NCBI GenBank assembly: GCA_018400335.1
Contig: JAGYMT010000111.1
Coordinates: 1 to 6,387 of the forward strand
Reading direction: 5' to 3'
DNA length: 6,387 nt
Origin: Kiritimatiellia bacterium
Lineage (GTDB): Bacteria > Verrucomicrobiota > Kiritimatiellia > JAAZAB01
The notes beneath the pieces are model-generated. The model was given only the letters and a program-made list of their open reading frames with translations. It was not told where the DNA came from and did no database searches. Both the position numbers and the translations under genes were made by a program. Positions 1 to 6,310 of this stretch are shown piece by piece; the first letter of the stretch is position 1, and each line of letters begins with the position of its first letter.

Positions 1-1223
1 CATTCGGAGGGTGGAAAGAGCAGGCGCGCACGTTCACGGTCTGGAATGTGCGCGAGGGTATGACCGCCCCCGGGCAGTGGTATCTGGACCGCGATCGCGG
101 AGTGCTGGTCTACTGGCCGCGCGAGGGGGAAGAGATCGAGTCCATTGATGTCACAGCCCCAGCCGTAACATCGGTGCTCCGGTTGGCGGGCGCGGAGGAT
201 GCGCCGGTCCGCGATATTCACATCAAGGGCATCACGTTCGGCGTGACGGCCACCCCCCTGATAGCCGGCGGATTCGGAGCCTGCAAATTCGAGGGGGTCA
301 TCGAAGGAGAGTTTGCGCACGGGCTGCAACTTGAAAACTTGACCGTCCGATGGGCGGGCGGACAAGGGATCAGGGTCATGCGAAGCGACAGCGTCCGATG
401 CTCGAACTGCACGGTCCACAATGTGGGAGCGGGCGGAATACACCTTTCCGGCACTGACGGAGTCGTGACAGGCACTTTGGTTCATCATGTCGGTTTGACC
501 TACCCGAGCGCGCTGGCTCTGCGGGTGCACGGCGAGAACTGGAGAGTGCATCACAACACGATTCACCACACGCCCTATTCGGCGGTCAACGCGGGCGGAA
601 AGAATCTGCGCATCGAGCACAACAGATTCCATCACATCATGGATGAGCTCGTGGACGGCGCCGCCATATATGTGTTCGCCGCCAAATCCTGTGTTCTCCG
701 GGGCAACTACACGCACGATGTTCGCGATGAACAGGTGCATGCTTATTACCTGGATGAACAGAGCGAGGGCTCAATCGTCGAGGGAAACGTGTCGGTGGAT
801 GTGCCATGGCCGATCCATAACCATATGTCATGGAATTGCGCCGTGCGCGGCAACGTATGCATCTCAAAGGGCGACATGAAGATCACCTTCGCCAATTGCG
901 ACAAGTTCATCCTCGCGCGCAATGCGTTTGTCTGCAGGGGCGAGCTCAAGATTGATCCTTCTTACACCGGCGTATCCACTCTGCGCCGGAATGTTTTCCA
1001 CAGCCGCGCCGGGCGCGTGAGCTGGGTCTTTCATGACAGGCTGCCTTCGATGGAACGCAACTCAGGGTCGGTGCCGGCGCTGCCCCGTAACGCAGGCTCG
1101 GTCGTCGCCGACCCCGGCTGCAGCTGTGAGGGCGGCAAGGTCTCGTTTGCGGACAAGCAGCTTGCCGCGAGGCTGGGCCTGCGCGCGCCGGACGTGAGCG
1201 GTGCCGGTTGCGGGCGGGAGTGA
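1..1223 (+). CDS. Right-handed parallel beta-helix protein, GH141-like (5' end missing)
   Basis: This is the C-terminal part of a probable extracytoplasmic carbohydrate-active protein. The reading frame is open from base 3, and the in-frame residues before the GTG at 48 continue the same family pattern, so that GTG is internal and the true start lies left of the window. Counting from base 48, residues 8-24 (PGQWYLDRDRGVLVYWP) match the segment that precedes the beta-helix in GH141-type and related proteins. From about residue 50 to 330 there are many imperfect rungs of 20-25 residues ending in patterns such as N-x-hydrophobic-HH or RGN, typical of a Beta_helix (PF13229) solenoid. The end (FADKQLAARLGLRAPD) resembles the usual closing segment of the family. 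Family members act on plant or algal polysaccharides, but the substrate and catalytic residues cannot be named here. Secretion cannot be judged because the N-terminus is missing. The beta-helix fold is confident; the GH141 assignment is tentative. Confidence 0.85.
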   Translation, partial: FGGWKEQARTFTVWNVREGMTAPGQWYLDRDRGVLVYWPREGEEIESIDVTAPAVTSVLRLAGAEDAPVRDIHIKGITFGVTATPLIAGGFGACKFEGVIEGEFAHGLQLENLTVRWAGGQGIRVMRSDSVRCSNCTVHNVGAGGIHLSGTDGVVTGTLVHHVGLTYPSALALRVHGENWRVHHNTIHHTPYSAVNAGGKNLRIEHNRFHHIMDELVDGAAIYVFAAKSCVLRGNYTHDVRDEQVHAYYLDEQSEGSIVEGNVSVDVPWPIHNHMSWNCAVRGNVCISKGDMKITFANCDKFILARNAFVCRGELKIDPSYTGVSTLRRNVFHSRAGRVSWVFHDRLPSMERNSGSVPALPRNAGSVVADPGCSCEGGKVSFADKQLAARLGLRAPDVSGAGCGRE

Positions 1224-1283
1224 GTTTCTCCCCCTTGGTACTTATTAATATGAGTATTATGACGTGTGTCTATTGAAGGAAAA

Positions 1284-1300
1284 ACGGCGGGGACCGCCGT
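1284..1300 (-). terminator. GC-rich hairpin with a T-run on the minus strand
   Basis: ACGGCGG and CCGCCGT form a perfect 7-bp stem around a GGA loop. On the plus strand the stem is preceded by A's and followed only by a weak pyrimidine stretch. Read on the minus strand it is followed by a run of T's, the layout of an intrinsic terminator. No minus-strand gene ends here, so it may be part of a bidirectional terminator behind the beta-helix gene or simply a structural repeat. Confidence 0.35.
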
Positions 1301-1325
1301 CTCCATCTATATTGAACGACGCTGG

Positions 1326-1346
1326 AGCCGGCCGTCCCGGCCGGTT
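1326..1346 (+). terminator. Second GC-rich hairpin, possible terminator of the beta-helix gene
   Basis: CCGGCCG (1328-1334) and CGGCCGG (1338-1344) pair perfectly around a TCC loop. A G-T and an A-T pair at the base can extend the stem to 9 bp. It is followed by a T-containing but interrupted stretch (TTGTCGTTTG). It lies about 100 bases after the stop of the beta-helix gene and before ppk1, where transcription of the first gene would be expected to end. The broken T-run makes the call uncertain. Confidence 0.35.
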
Positions 1347-1351
1347 GTCGT

Positions 1352-1380
1352 TTGATAATCCGTCACCATCATTATAGGAT
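1352..1380 (+). promoter_or_regulatory. Candidate sigma-70-type promoter for the ppk1 operon
   Basis: TTGATA (1352-1357, 5 of 6 to the -35 consensus) is followed after 17 bases by TAGGAT (1375-1380, 4 of 6 to the -10 consensus). It lies just behind the second hairpin and about 60 bases before the ppk1 start, where a promoter would be expected. No convincing Pho box was found. The match is modest and may be chance. Confidence 0.25.
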
Positions 1381-1442
1381 TTACGATGCCGGGCCGAGAA
1401 AGAAGTTGACGAAACAGCCCGCTCCGGAAACAATGGACGGCC

Positions 1443-3569
1443 ATGAAAGAATCGCAGTTTATCAATCGTGAGTTCAGTTGGATAGAGTTCAACCTCAGGG
1501 TTCTCTCCATGGCGAAGTCCGCGGGCGTCCCGCTGCTGGAGCGCCTGAAATTCCTGGCGATAACGGCCTCAAATCTCGACGAGTTCTTCATGGTCAGGAT
1601 CGGCGCCCTGCAGATGCTGCAATCGCAAGAGGTGACGAAGAAGGACCCCTCCGGCCTTTCGCCCGCCGAACAGCACGCGGAGGCAGCGCGACGGGTTCGC
1701 GAGATGACCGCTTCCCAGTATTCATGTTACGGCGCGGACCTCGAGCCGGCGCTCGCCGGGGCGGGCATAAAAAGAATCAGGCCGGAGGCGCTCGACGAAA
1801 AGCAGCGCGGCCATGCGGAACGGGTGTTCGACGGCGAGATCTTCCCGCTCCTCACCCCCGTGGCAGTAGCCTCGGACGCCGAGCCGGTGCTGCTGATGAA
1901 CAGATTGCTATACGTGGCCGTCCGCCTCAAGCCGGACGAAAAGAATCCGGGCAAACAGCGCCTGGCGGCCATTGCGATCCCGCGCAACATGAACCGTTTC
2001 ATCAGCCTTCCGTCCGAACAGGGTTTTTCTTTCATGCTGATCGAGGACCTGGTGACCCTGTTCGCGCAGCGCCTGTTCGAGGGCGAAAGTATCATGGAGT
2101 GCATGCCCTTTCGCATAACGCGCAACGCGGACCTGTCGGTCAGGGAAGACCAGGCCGCCGACCTGATGGCTCAGATGGAGCAGGTGATCGTGGATCGGCA
2201 GCGCAGCGAATGTGTGCGGCTCGAAATTGACGAACGCGCTTCGGCGACTCTGCTTGCGATGCTCCAGAAGCCGGCGAGGACCGGCGATCTCGACACTTAC
2301 CGGTGCGCCGGGCCGCTCGATCTATCAGCATTCATGTCCATCGCCAACATGTCCGGCCGGGACGAGCTCAGGTACGAGCCTTGGCCTCCGCAGCCGATGG
2401 CCGCACGGGAGCCGGGCGAGGATATGTTCAACGAGATCGCGCGCGGCGACATCCTGCTGTACCATCCTTACGACGCCTTCGCTCCAGTTCTCCGCCTCGT
2501 CGAAGAGGCGGCCGACGATCCCGGCGTGACCGCGATCAAGCAGACGCTCTACCGCACAAGCTCCGACAGTCCCGTGATCGCCGCGCTCATGCGCGCTGCC
2601 GGCCGCGGCAAATCCGTAACCGCGGTCGTGGAGCTGAAAGCGCGCTTCGACGAGGAGCGGAACATAGAGTGGGCGCGGGCCCTGGAGGACGCCGGGGTGC
2701 AGGTCATCTACGGAGTCAAACGTCTGAAGACACATTCAAAAATATGCATGATAATCCGGCGCGAGGCCCGGGGCCTGCGGCGCTACATGCATTTCGGAAC
2801 GGGCAACTACAACGAGAAGACAGCCCGGCTTTACAGCGACGTCAGCTTCATGACGTGCAATGACGAGCTGGGATTCGACGCCGGCTCGTTCCTCAACGCC
2901 GTGACGGGCTATTCCCAGCCGCGTGCTTTTCACAAGCTCTGGGCGGCCCCCATAGGGCTGAGGGAGAGGCTGCTGGAGCTGATAGAATCCGAAATCGAGC
3001 GCAGGCGCCAGGATCAGGAAGCCCTGATCATGGCGAAGCTCAACTCGCTTGCGGACCCCTCCCTGATTGACGCCCTCTATTCCGCGTCCCGCGCCGGGGT
3101 GACCGTGAAACTCAACGTCCGCGGCGTTTGCTGCCTCAGGCCCGGGATCAAAGGTATGAGCGAGAACATCAGCGTGGTCAGCATAGTTGACCGCTACCTC
3201 GAGCACGCCCGCATTCTCTACTTCCACCAGGGCGGCGAGCCGCAGGTGTTCATATCGAGCGCCGACTGGATGCCGCGCAACCTCGACCGACGCGTGGAGC
3301 TGCTCGTGCCCGTGGAGGACAATGATTGCAGGAAGCGGCTCATCGCAATCCTCGAAACCTGCATGGAGGACACGGTCAATGCGTGGAAGCTGCAGCCCGC
3401 CGGCTCCTATGTTCCAGCCGTGCCGGCGGACGGGAAGCCCGGAATGCGCAGTCAGGAGACATTTTACAGGCGGGCCGCGGAGGAGGCTGCTCTTTTCCAA
3501 CAGGCCCGTCGAACGATGCTCGAGCCGCATAAACCGCCGCCCCGGGACAAACAGAAAGGAAAGAAATGA
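1443..3569 (+). CDS. ppk1: Polyphosphate kinase 1
   Basis: PPK1 reversibly transfers the gamma phosphate of ATP to a growing inorganic polyphosphate chain; it is usually membrane-associated or granule-associated. The 708 residues cover the whole family architecture (E. coli Ppk has 688). The N-terminal domain opens with INREFSWIEFN and contains NLDEFFMVRIG, where N44 matches the ATP-contacting N45 of E. coli. A middle domain runs to about residue 320, followed by two phospholipase-D-like C-terminal domains. The histidine that is autophosphorylated is H431 (KTHSKI) and the second catalytic histidine is H588 (YLEHAR). Their spacing of 157 equals that of E. coli H435/H592. R371 (LYRT) and R401 (ARFDEE) match the metal/phosphate-site arginines R375 and R405. 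All key residues are present, so the enzyme should be active. The tail (about 670-708) is basic and Lys-rich. The Shine-Dalgarno site before the ATG is weak. The stop overlaps the start of the next gene (ATGA). Confidence 0.97.
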   Translation: MKESQFINREFSWIEFNLRVLSMAKSAGVPLLERLKFLAITASNLDEFFMVRIGALQMLQSQEVTKKDPSGLSPAEQHAEAARRVREMTASQYSCYGADLEPALAGAGIKRIRPEALDEKQRGHAERVFDGEIFPLLTPVAVASDAEPVLLMNRLLYVAVRLKPDEKNPGKQRLAAIAIPRNMNRFISLPSEQGFSFMLIEDLVTLFAQRLFEGESIMECMPFRITRNADLSVREDQAADLMAQMEQVIVDRQRSECVRLEIDERASATLLAMLQKPARTGDLDTYRCAGPLDLSAFMSIANMSGRDELRYEPWPPQPMAAREPGEDMFNEIARGDILLYHPYDAFAPVLRLVEEAADDPGVTAIKQTLYRTSSDSPVIAALMRAAGRGKSVTAVVELKARFDEERNIEWARALEDAGVQVIYGVKRLKTHSKICMIIRREARGLRRYMHFGTGNYNEKTARLYSDVSFMTCNDELGFDAGSFLNAVTGYSQPRAFHKLWAAPIGLRERLLELIESEIERRRQDQEALIMAKLNSLADPSLIDALYSASRAGVTVKLNVRGVCCLRPGIKGMSENISVVSIVDRYLEHARILYFHQGGEPQVFISSADWMPRNLDRRVELLVPVEDNDCRKRLIAILETCMEDTVNAWKLQPAGSYVPAVPADGKPGMRSQETFYRRAAEEAALFQQARRTMLEPHKPPPRDKQKGKK

Positions 3570-4453
3570 TAATTGACATTCACACCCACATAACTCACGC
3601 ACCCGCTCACGCTCCGTTCAAGGCACTTGGAATCAAGCCCTTCACGGCCCAGGCGCTCGTGCGCACCATGGACAAAGAGGGAATTGACAAGTCGGTGGTC
3701 CTGCCTCTCGTTAATCCCGAAAATCTTGATGTTTTCCTCGGTACGGGCAATATCGAGACGCTCAGGGAATGCCGCAAGTTCCCGGACAGACTCATACCAT
3801 TCTACAATCTCGATCCGCGCGGAATGCTGTACAGTCCCAAGGCCGATCTATCGAAAATACTGCGCGCTTTCAAGGATATGGGTTGCCGCGGAGTAGGAGA
3901 GATCTGCGCCAATATACCCATCTCCCATCCGCTCTATCAGAACCTTTTCCACCATGCGGGAAAAGAAGAAATGCCGCTCCTGTTCCATTTCACAGGCAAA
4001 CGGTATGGAGCGTATGGCGCGAGGGACGATATCGGCCTGCCCGGTCTCGAAAAGATGCTCAAGGCTTTTACAAGCACGGTTTTCATCGGCCACGGCCCGG
4101 CGTTCTGGGCCGAGATCGCGCGGGAGGTTGATCCGATAGCCAGGGAGGGGTACCCTAGGACGCCGGTGCGGAAAAAAGGCAGGCTCTGGACGCTGCTCGA
4201 ACAATACCCCAATCTCTACGGCGATCTCTCGGCCGGCAGCGGACATAATGCGCTGACCCGGTCGCCGGCGATCGGATTGGAGTTTCTCGAAAAGTGCAGC
4301 CGTCAACTGTTTTTCGGAACGGACAGGTTCGGACCCGGCCTTCCGATTCCACCAATCGTAACCTTGATGAAGAATGCCGTGAAGAGCCGAAAGATCACAA
4401 GGCGCGCATATGAGAATATAATGAGCGGGAATTTTAAGAGGGTCTTTGGTTGA
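3566..4453 (+). CDS. Amidohydrolase-2 family metal-dependent hydrolase
   Basis: This is a 295-residue TIM-barrel hydrolase of the amidohydrolase-2 (PF04909) type, a group that includes decarboxylases and lactone or amide hydrolases. The expected metal ligands are visible: D4-I-H6-T-H8 at the end of strand 1, H141 (LLFHF), H176 (FIGHGPAFW) and D253 (FFGTDRF). The segment LWTLLEQYPNLYGDLSAGSG (about 210-230) is also typical of the family. There is no signal peptide, so it is probably cytoplasmic. The ATG shares an ATGA overlap with the ppk1 stop and is preceded by AAAGGA five bases upstream, a good ribosome-binding site that fixes the start and implies translational coupling. The substrate cannot be predicted. 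Its position between ppk1 and a CHAD gene suggests a link to polyphosphate or phosphate-starvation metabolism, but this is inference. GC is locally lower than in ppk1 (about 48% at 3721-3780). Confidence 0.9.
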   Translation: MIIDIHTHITHAPAHAPFKALGIKPFTAQALVRTMDKEGIDKSVVLPLVNPENLDVFLGTGNIETLRECRKFPDRLIPFYNLDPRGMLYSPKADLSKILRAFKDMGCRGVGEICANIPISHPLYQNLFHHAGKEEMPLLFHFTGKRYGAYGARDDIGLPGLEKMLKAFTSTVFIGHGPAFWAEIAREVDPIAREGYPRTPVRKKGRLWTLLEQYPNLYGDLSAGSGHNALTRSPAIGLEFLEKCSRQLFFGTDRFGPGLPIPPIVTLMKNAVKSRKITRRAYENIMSGNFKRVFG

Positions 4454-4457
4454 GGAT

Positions 4458-5402
4458 ATGAAGAAGGCTGTGACATCACGTTCCGGCCGCGCTTCCGGAT
4501 TGGGCAAATCCGATCGGAAACGCGCGGCACGGAAATCCGATTCGGCGCGGGCGGCGGCCCGGCGGATGCTTCTGGTTCAATACGGCATATTCACCGCTAA
4601 CCTGGCGGGCGTTATCAGGGGAGAGAGCTCTCTTCATCTGCATGATTTCCGCGTGGCCGTCCGCCGGTTCCGCGCGCTGCTGCGCATTTTCAAGAAACCC
4701 CTCGCTGACACCTCGGCCTCCCGGCTTTACACTTCGTATACCGAGCTCTGCTCAAGGCTCGGACCGTTCCGCGACAGCGACGTGTGGATGGATTTTCTGG
4801 AGGCGGCCGCGTGCCAACCGCGAATTGACAGGCGCTCTCTTGGGACCATGCTGAGGGATGAGCGGGCGAACCGCGAAAGGGGCATGAAGGAATTGCGCGT
4901 CATCTTGGGCGGTCGGGAATGGCAGGCCGTGAGGCGCGCGACGATGCGGCTTCTCAATGTGGAGCTTGCGGGGCCCGAGCCCCGTGACTCGGGGGAAAAC
5001 ATACGGCCGTTCGCGGCGCGCGAAATGAAAAAACAGCTTCAACGGCTCGATTCGGCTTCCTATCCCGGTGACAGGGCGGCGCCGGAGGAAATCCACGAGC
5101 TCCGCAAGATATGCAGGCGCGCCCGCTACTGCGCGGAGTTTTTCGCTCCGGTTCTGGGCGAGCCGGTGCGGAAGCTGGCCCAGCGGCTGAAGAACATAAC
5201 GACCAGCCTTGGCGCCCTGCATGACATTGACGCTTATGAAAAGCGGCTGGCGGGGAAACGGAGCCGGGCCGCGGCAGGCCTACGAAGGCTGCTCCGTCGG
5301 CAGAGTGCGAAGTCGCGGGACCTGTTCAAGCGCAACTGGCGCGAGTTGCGCAACGGGAAATTCCGGAAACGCCTGCCGGCCGCCGCCGGGAAGACCAAGT
5401 GA
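4458..5402 (+). CDS. CHAD-domain protein, probable polyphosphate binder
   Basis: CHAD (conserved histidine alpha-helical domain) proteins bind inorganic polyphosphate through basic, histidine-containing helices and often localise to polyphosphate granules. The domain covers about residues 35-290 of 314. The first half carries H62-DFRVAVRRFR, the classic HxxRVxxRRxR-type motif. The second half repeats it as H213-ELRKICRRARY, and LGALHDID with H255 follows. Two such halves form the usual pseudo-symmetric helical fold. The protein is strongly basic, with an Arg/Lys/Ser/Ala-rich N-terminal stretch (1-35) that looks disordered. There is no CYTH domain, so this is the CHAD-only type. I chose the ATG at 4458, four bases after the previous stop. 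An in-frame TTG at 4446, with AGAGGG shortly upstream, would add four residues and overlap the previous gene. Placement downstream of ppk1 supports a role with polyphosphate. Confidence 0.92.
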   Translation: MKKAVTSRSGRASGLGKSDRKRAARKSDSARAAARRMLLVQYGIFTANLAGVIRGESSLHLHDFRVAVRRFRALLRIFKKPLADTSASRLYTSYTELCSRLGPFRDSDVWMDFLEAAACQPRIDRRSLGTMLRDERANRERGMKELRVILGGREWQAVRRATMRLLNVELAGPEPRDSGENIRPFAAREMKKQLQRLDSASYPGDRAAPEEIHELRKICRRARYCAEFFAPVLGEPVRKLAQRLKNITTSLGALHDIDAYEKRLAGKRSRAAAGLRRLLRRQSAKSRDLFKRNWRELRNGKFRKRLPAAAGKTK

Positions 5403-5421
5403 ACCTGCGCGCGCCTGGAAA

Positions 5422-5871
5422 TCATGGACACAGCTTGAGCTTTTCCGCATCCACCAAATCCTGAGGCCGTCCGCTGGCTTCTTTTGCCTTGATAAGATCG
5501 GAACGCGAGATAAAGACTATCTTCAGACCATTCATCTCGAATGCTTCACGTTTTTCCCACGCCTCGTCAAATTCAATTCCGGGAATAGACATCATGACGT
5601 CAACTCGCAAAGGTGGTCTTCCCATCTGGTAGAAGTACCCCTTCTGGGAGAAATCTTTCGGGGAGAGATTCTTGAGGGGAGCGCCGAACTCTTTTAACGC
5701 CGCGTAGACACAGGCGGAATTCTCCGGGTCCGCGGCTATCCATAAGTCAAGGTCCTTGGTGAAGCGTGGTTCCGAATATCTCATCACAGCGTATCCGCCC
5801 ACCACCAGATAGCGAACGTCATGCTTTTCGAAAAGCTTCAATAGTTCTCTGAAATCTGGATTCGTCAGCAT
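5422..5871 (-). CDS. Nucleotidyltransferase-fold protein (AbiEii/DUF6036-like)
   Basis: This 149-residue protein is a stand-alone minimal nucleotidyltransferase of the DNA polymerase beta superfamily. The motif order is clear: VGGYAVMRY with G25-G26, then TKDLDLW with the metal-binding D40 and D42, then the third acidic position D91 in LRVDVMMS. The end SDLIKAKEASGRPQDLVDAEKL (about 124-145) resembles the conserved tail of the AbiEii/DUF6036 NTases. Such proteins transfer NMP groups to RNA or protein targets, and several are toxins of type IV-like or MNT/HEPN-like modules; the target here is unknown. The start is ATG, with GGGGGA a few bases before it that also lies in a small hairpin. It converges with the CHAD gene, 19 bases from it, with no clear terminator between. 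Its lower GC suggests an accessory origin. Confidence 0.85.
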   Translation of the reverse strand: MLTNPDFRELLKLFEKHDVRYLVVGGYAVMRYSEPRFTKDLDLWIAADPENSACVYAALKEFGAPLKNLSPKDFSQKGYFYQMGRPPLRVDVMMSIPGIEFDEAWEKREAFEMNGLKIVFISRSDLIKAKEASGRPQDLVDAEKLKLCP

Positions 5872-6016
5872 TTATCCCCCGGATAAGAAAGTAATCATTT
5901 AACATGTCTGCCACTGCTTCGAAAATAGCGGACGATCCCTTTGCCTGCCAGAAACGGATATCGAATGAGCGATCATCGTCAGTAATGCGCTTGTAATCTT
6001 CCTCGATCTTTATCAT
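5819..6016 (-). CDS. Small protein upstream of and overlapping the nucleotidyltransferase
   Basis: This predicted 65-residue protein starts MIKIEEDYKR and contains SFDIRFWQAKGSSAIFEAV and ESRFQRTIEAFRKA. It is charged, mostly helical by appearance, and has no signal peptide or membrane segment. I recognise the general pattern (FWQxxG..AIF..., then a helix with RxQR) as that of short hypothetical proteins found before NTase genes, but I cannot name a family. The ATG at 6016 is chosen because AGGA (minus strand of 6024-6027) lies 7 bases upstream and the homology-like part begins there. The frame stays open to a TTG at 6208 (129 residues), but that extension runs through a dispersed-repeat-like element and reads as low-complexity peptide. 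Its last 53 bases overlap the NTase gene in another frame, suggesting coupled translation. It could be a partner or antitoxin of the NTase. Confidence 0.6.
   Translation of the reverse strand: MIKIEEDYKRITDDDRSFDIRFWQAKGSSAIFEAVADMLNDYFLIRGINADESRFQRTIEAFRKA
5872..5886 (-). promoter_or_regulatory. Hairpin over the NTase ribosome-binding site
   Basis: TTATCC, CCC and GGATAA form a perfect 6-bp inverted repeat directly next to the NTase start codon. In the minus-strand RNA the only Shine-Dalgarno-like stretch (GGGGGA) lies in the loop and the 3' arm. Because the upstream small gene is translated straight through this segment, passing ribosomes could open the hairpin. The stem has only two G-C pairs and is therefore weak. 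Confidence 0.35.
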
Positions 6017-6023
6017 GATGAAA

Positions 6024-6027
6024 TCCT
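6024..6027 (-). promoter_or_regulatory. Ribosome-binding site that decides the small-protein start
   Basis: On the minus strand this reads AGGA, within AGGCAGGA, seven bases before the ATG at 6016. It lies just outside the repeat element at 6034-6081 and supports the 65-residue start over the upstream TTG. Confidence 0.45.
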
Positions 6028-6033
6028 GCCTAA

Positions 6034-6081
6034 TGGCTTCGCCAACCCTCATCCCCTGCCCTCTCCCAGAGGTAGAGGGTG
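6034..6081. repeat. Short dispersed palindromic repeat-like element
   Basis: It contains TGGC-TTC-GCCA (6034-6044), then a CCCTCATCCCCTGCCCTC-type stretch, then CCCTCT (6059-6064) facing AGAGGG (6074-6079). A competing hairpin CCTCT-CCC-AGAGG (6060-6072) is possible. The combination of CCCTCAYCCC, CCCTCTCCC and its mirrored GAGAGGG is a pattern I know from small intergenic repeats scattered in many bacterial genomes. Here the palindrome is degraded, with AGAGGTAGAGGG instead of a clean GGGAGAGGG. Only one copy is in the window, so repetitiveness cannot be shown. Confidence 0.5.
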
Positions 6082-6207
6082 ATCGCTCAACGCGCAACGA
6101 ACCGTTTTCTTGTTTTTTGTCGGTGTTTCCCGACAATGAGGCACTAATGGCATCGTTCGTATTTTCCATTCCATGCAGTATAATGCCCATTGTTTTCCCG
6201 CGCGTCA

Positions 6208-6217
6208 ATAGCTCCTT
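6208..6217 (-). promoter_or_regulatory. Strong Shine-Dalgarno-like site before a TTG codon
   Basis: The minus strand reads AAGGAG (6217-6212), three bases, then TTG at 6208. This TTG would start the 129-residue version of the small protein. The spacing is short for efficient initiation. It may be a relic of the original start from before a repeat entered the leader, or chance. Confidence 0.25.
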
Positions 6218-6255
6218 ATTTTTCGTTTGTTCGACTAAATGAGTTGAACAATTGA

Positions 6256-6285
6256 TTTCTACGTTGATAACATGTTCTCAGTCAA
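6256..6285 (-). promoter_or_regulatory. Candidate promoter for the minus-strand pair
   Basis: On the minus strand TTGACT (6285-6280, 5 of 6 to the -35 consensus) is followed after 18 bases by TAGAAA (6261-6256, 4 of 6 to the -10 consensus). The region is AT-rich and lies upstream of the small-protein/NTase pair. It is the best promoter-like match seen in 6209-6310, which otherwise shows no gene. Support is by consensus only. Confidence 0.25.
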
Positions 6286-6310
6286 TGTGCATGCCATGGC
6301 GAATGCCGTG

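Noticed and set aside
1233..1262. AT-rich patch (TTGGTA ... TATTAT) as a promoter
   Set aside because: The spacing between the hexamers is only 14 bases and it lies before both hairpins, so it is a poor candidate for ppk1.
1478..2230. Plus-strand alternative frame inside ppk1 (250 codons)
   Set aside because: The Arg/Gly/Pro-rich translation is typical of a shifted frame in GC-rich coding DNA; the ppk1 frame is conserved through the same bases.
2736..3602. Long minus-strand open frame (288 codons) opposite ppk1
   Set aside because: It is antisense to the conserved C-terminal domains of ppk1, has no recognisable domain, and is expected in GC-rich DNA where the reverse frame lacks stops.
3848..4507. 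Minus-strand open frame (219 codons) opposite the amidohydrolase
   Set aside because: It is a shadow of a gene with clear metal-ligand motifs, with a low-complexity translation and no motif of its own.
6015..6242. Plus-strand open frame of 75 codons over the repeat region
   Set aside because: It reads through the dispersed repeat and the leader of the minus-strand genes, has no good ribosome-binding site, and shows no family pattern.
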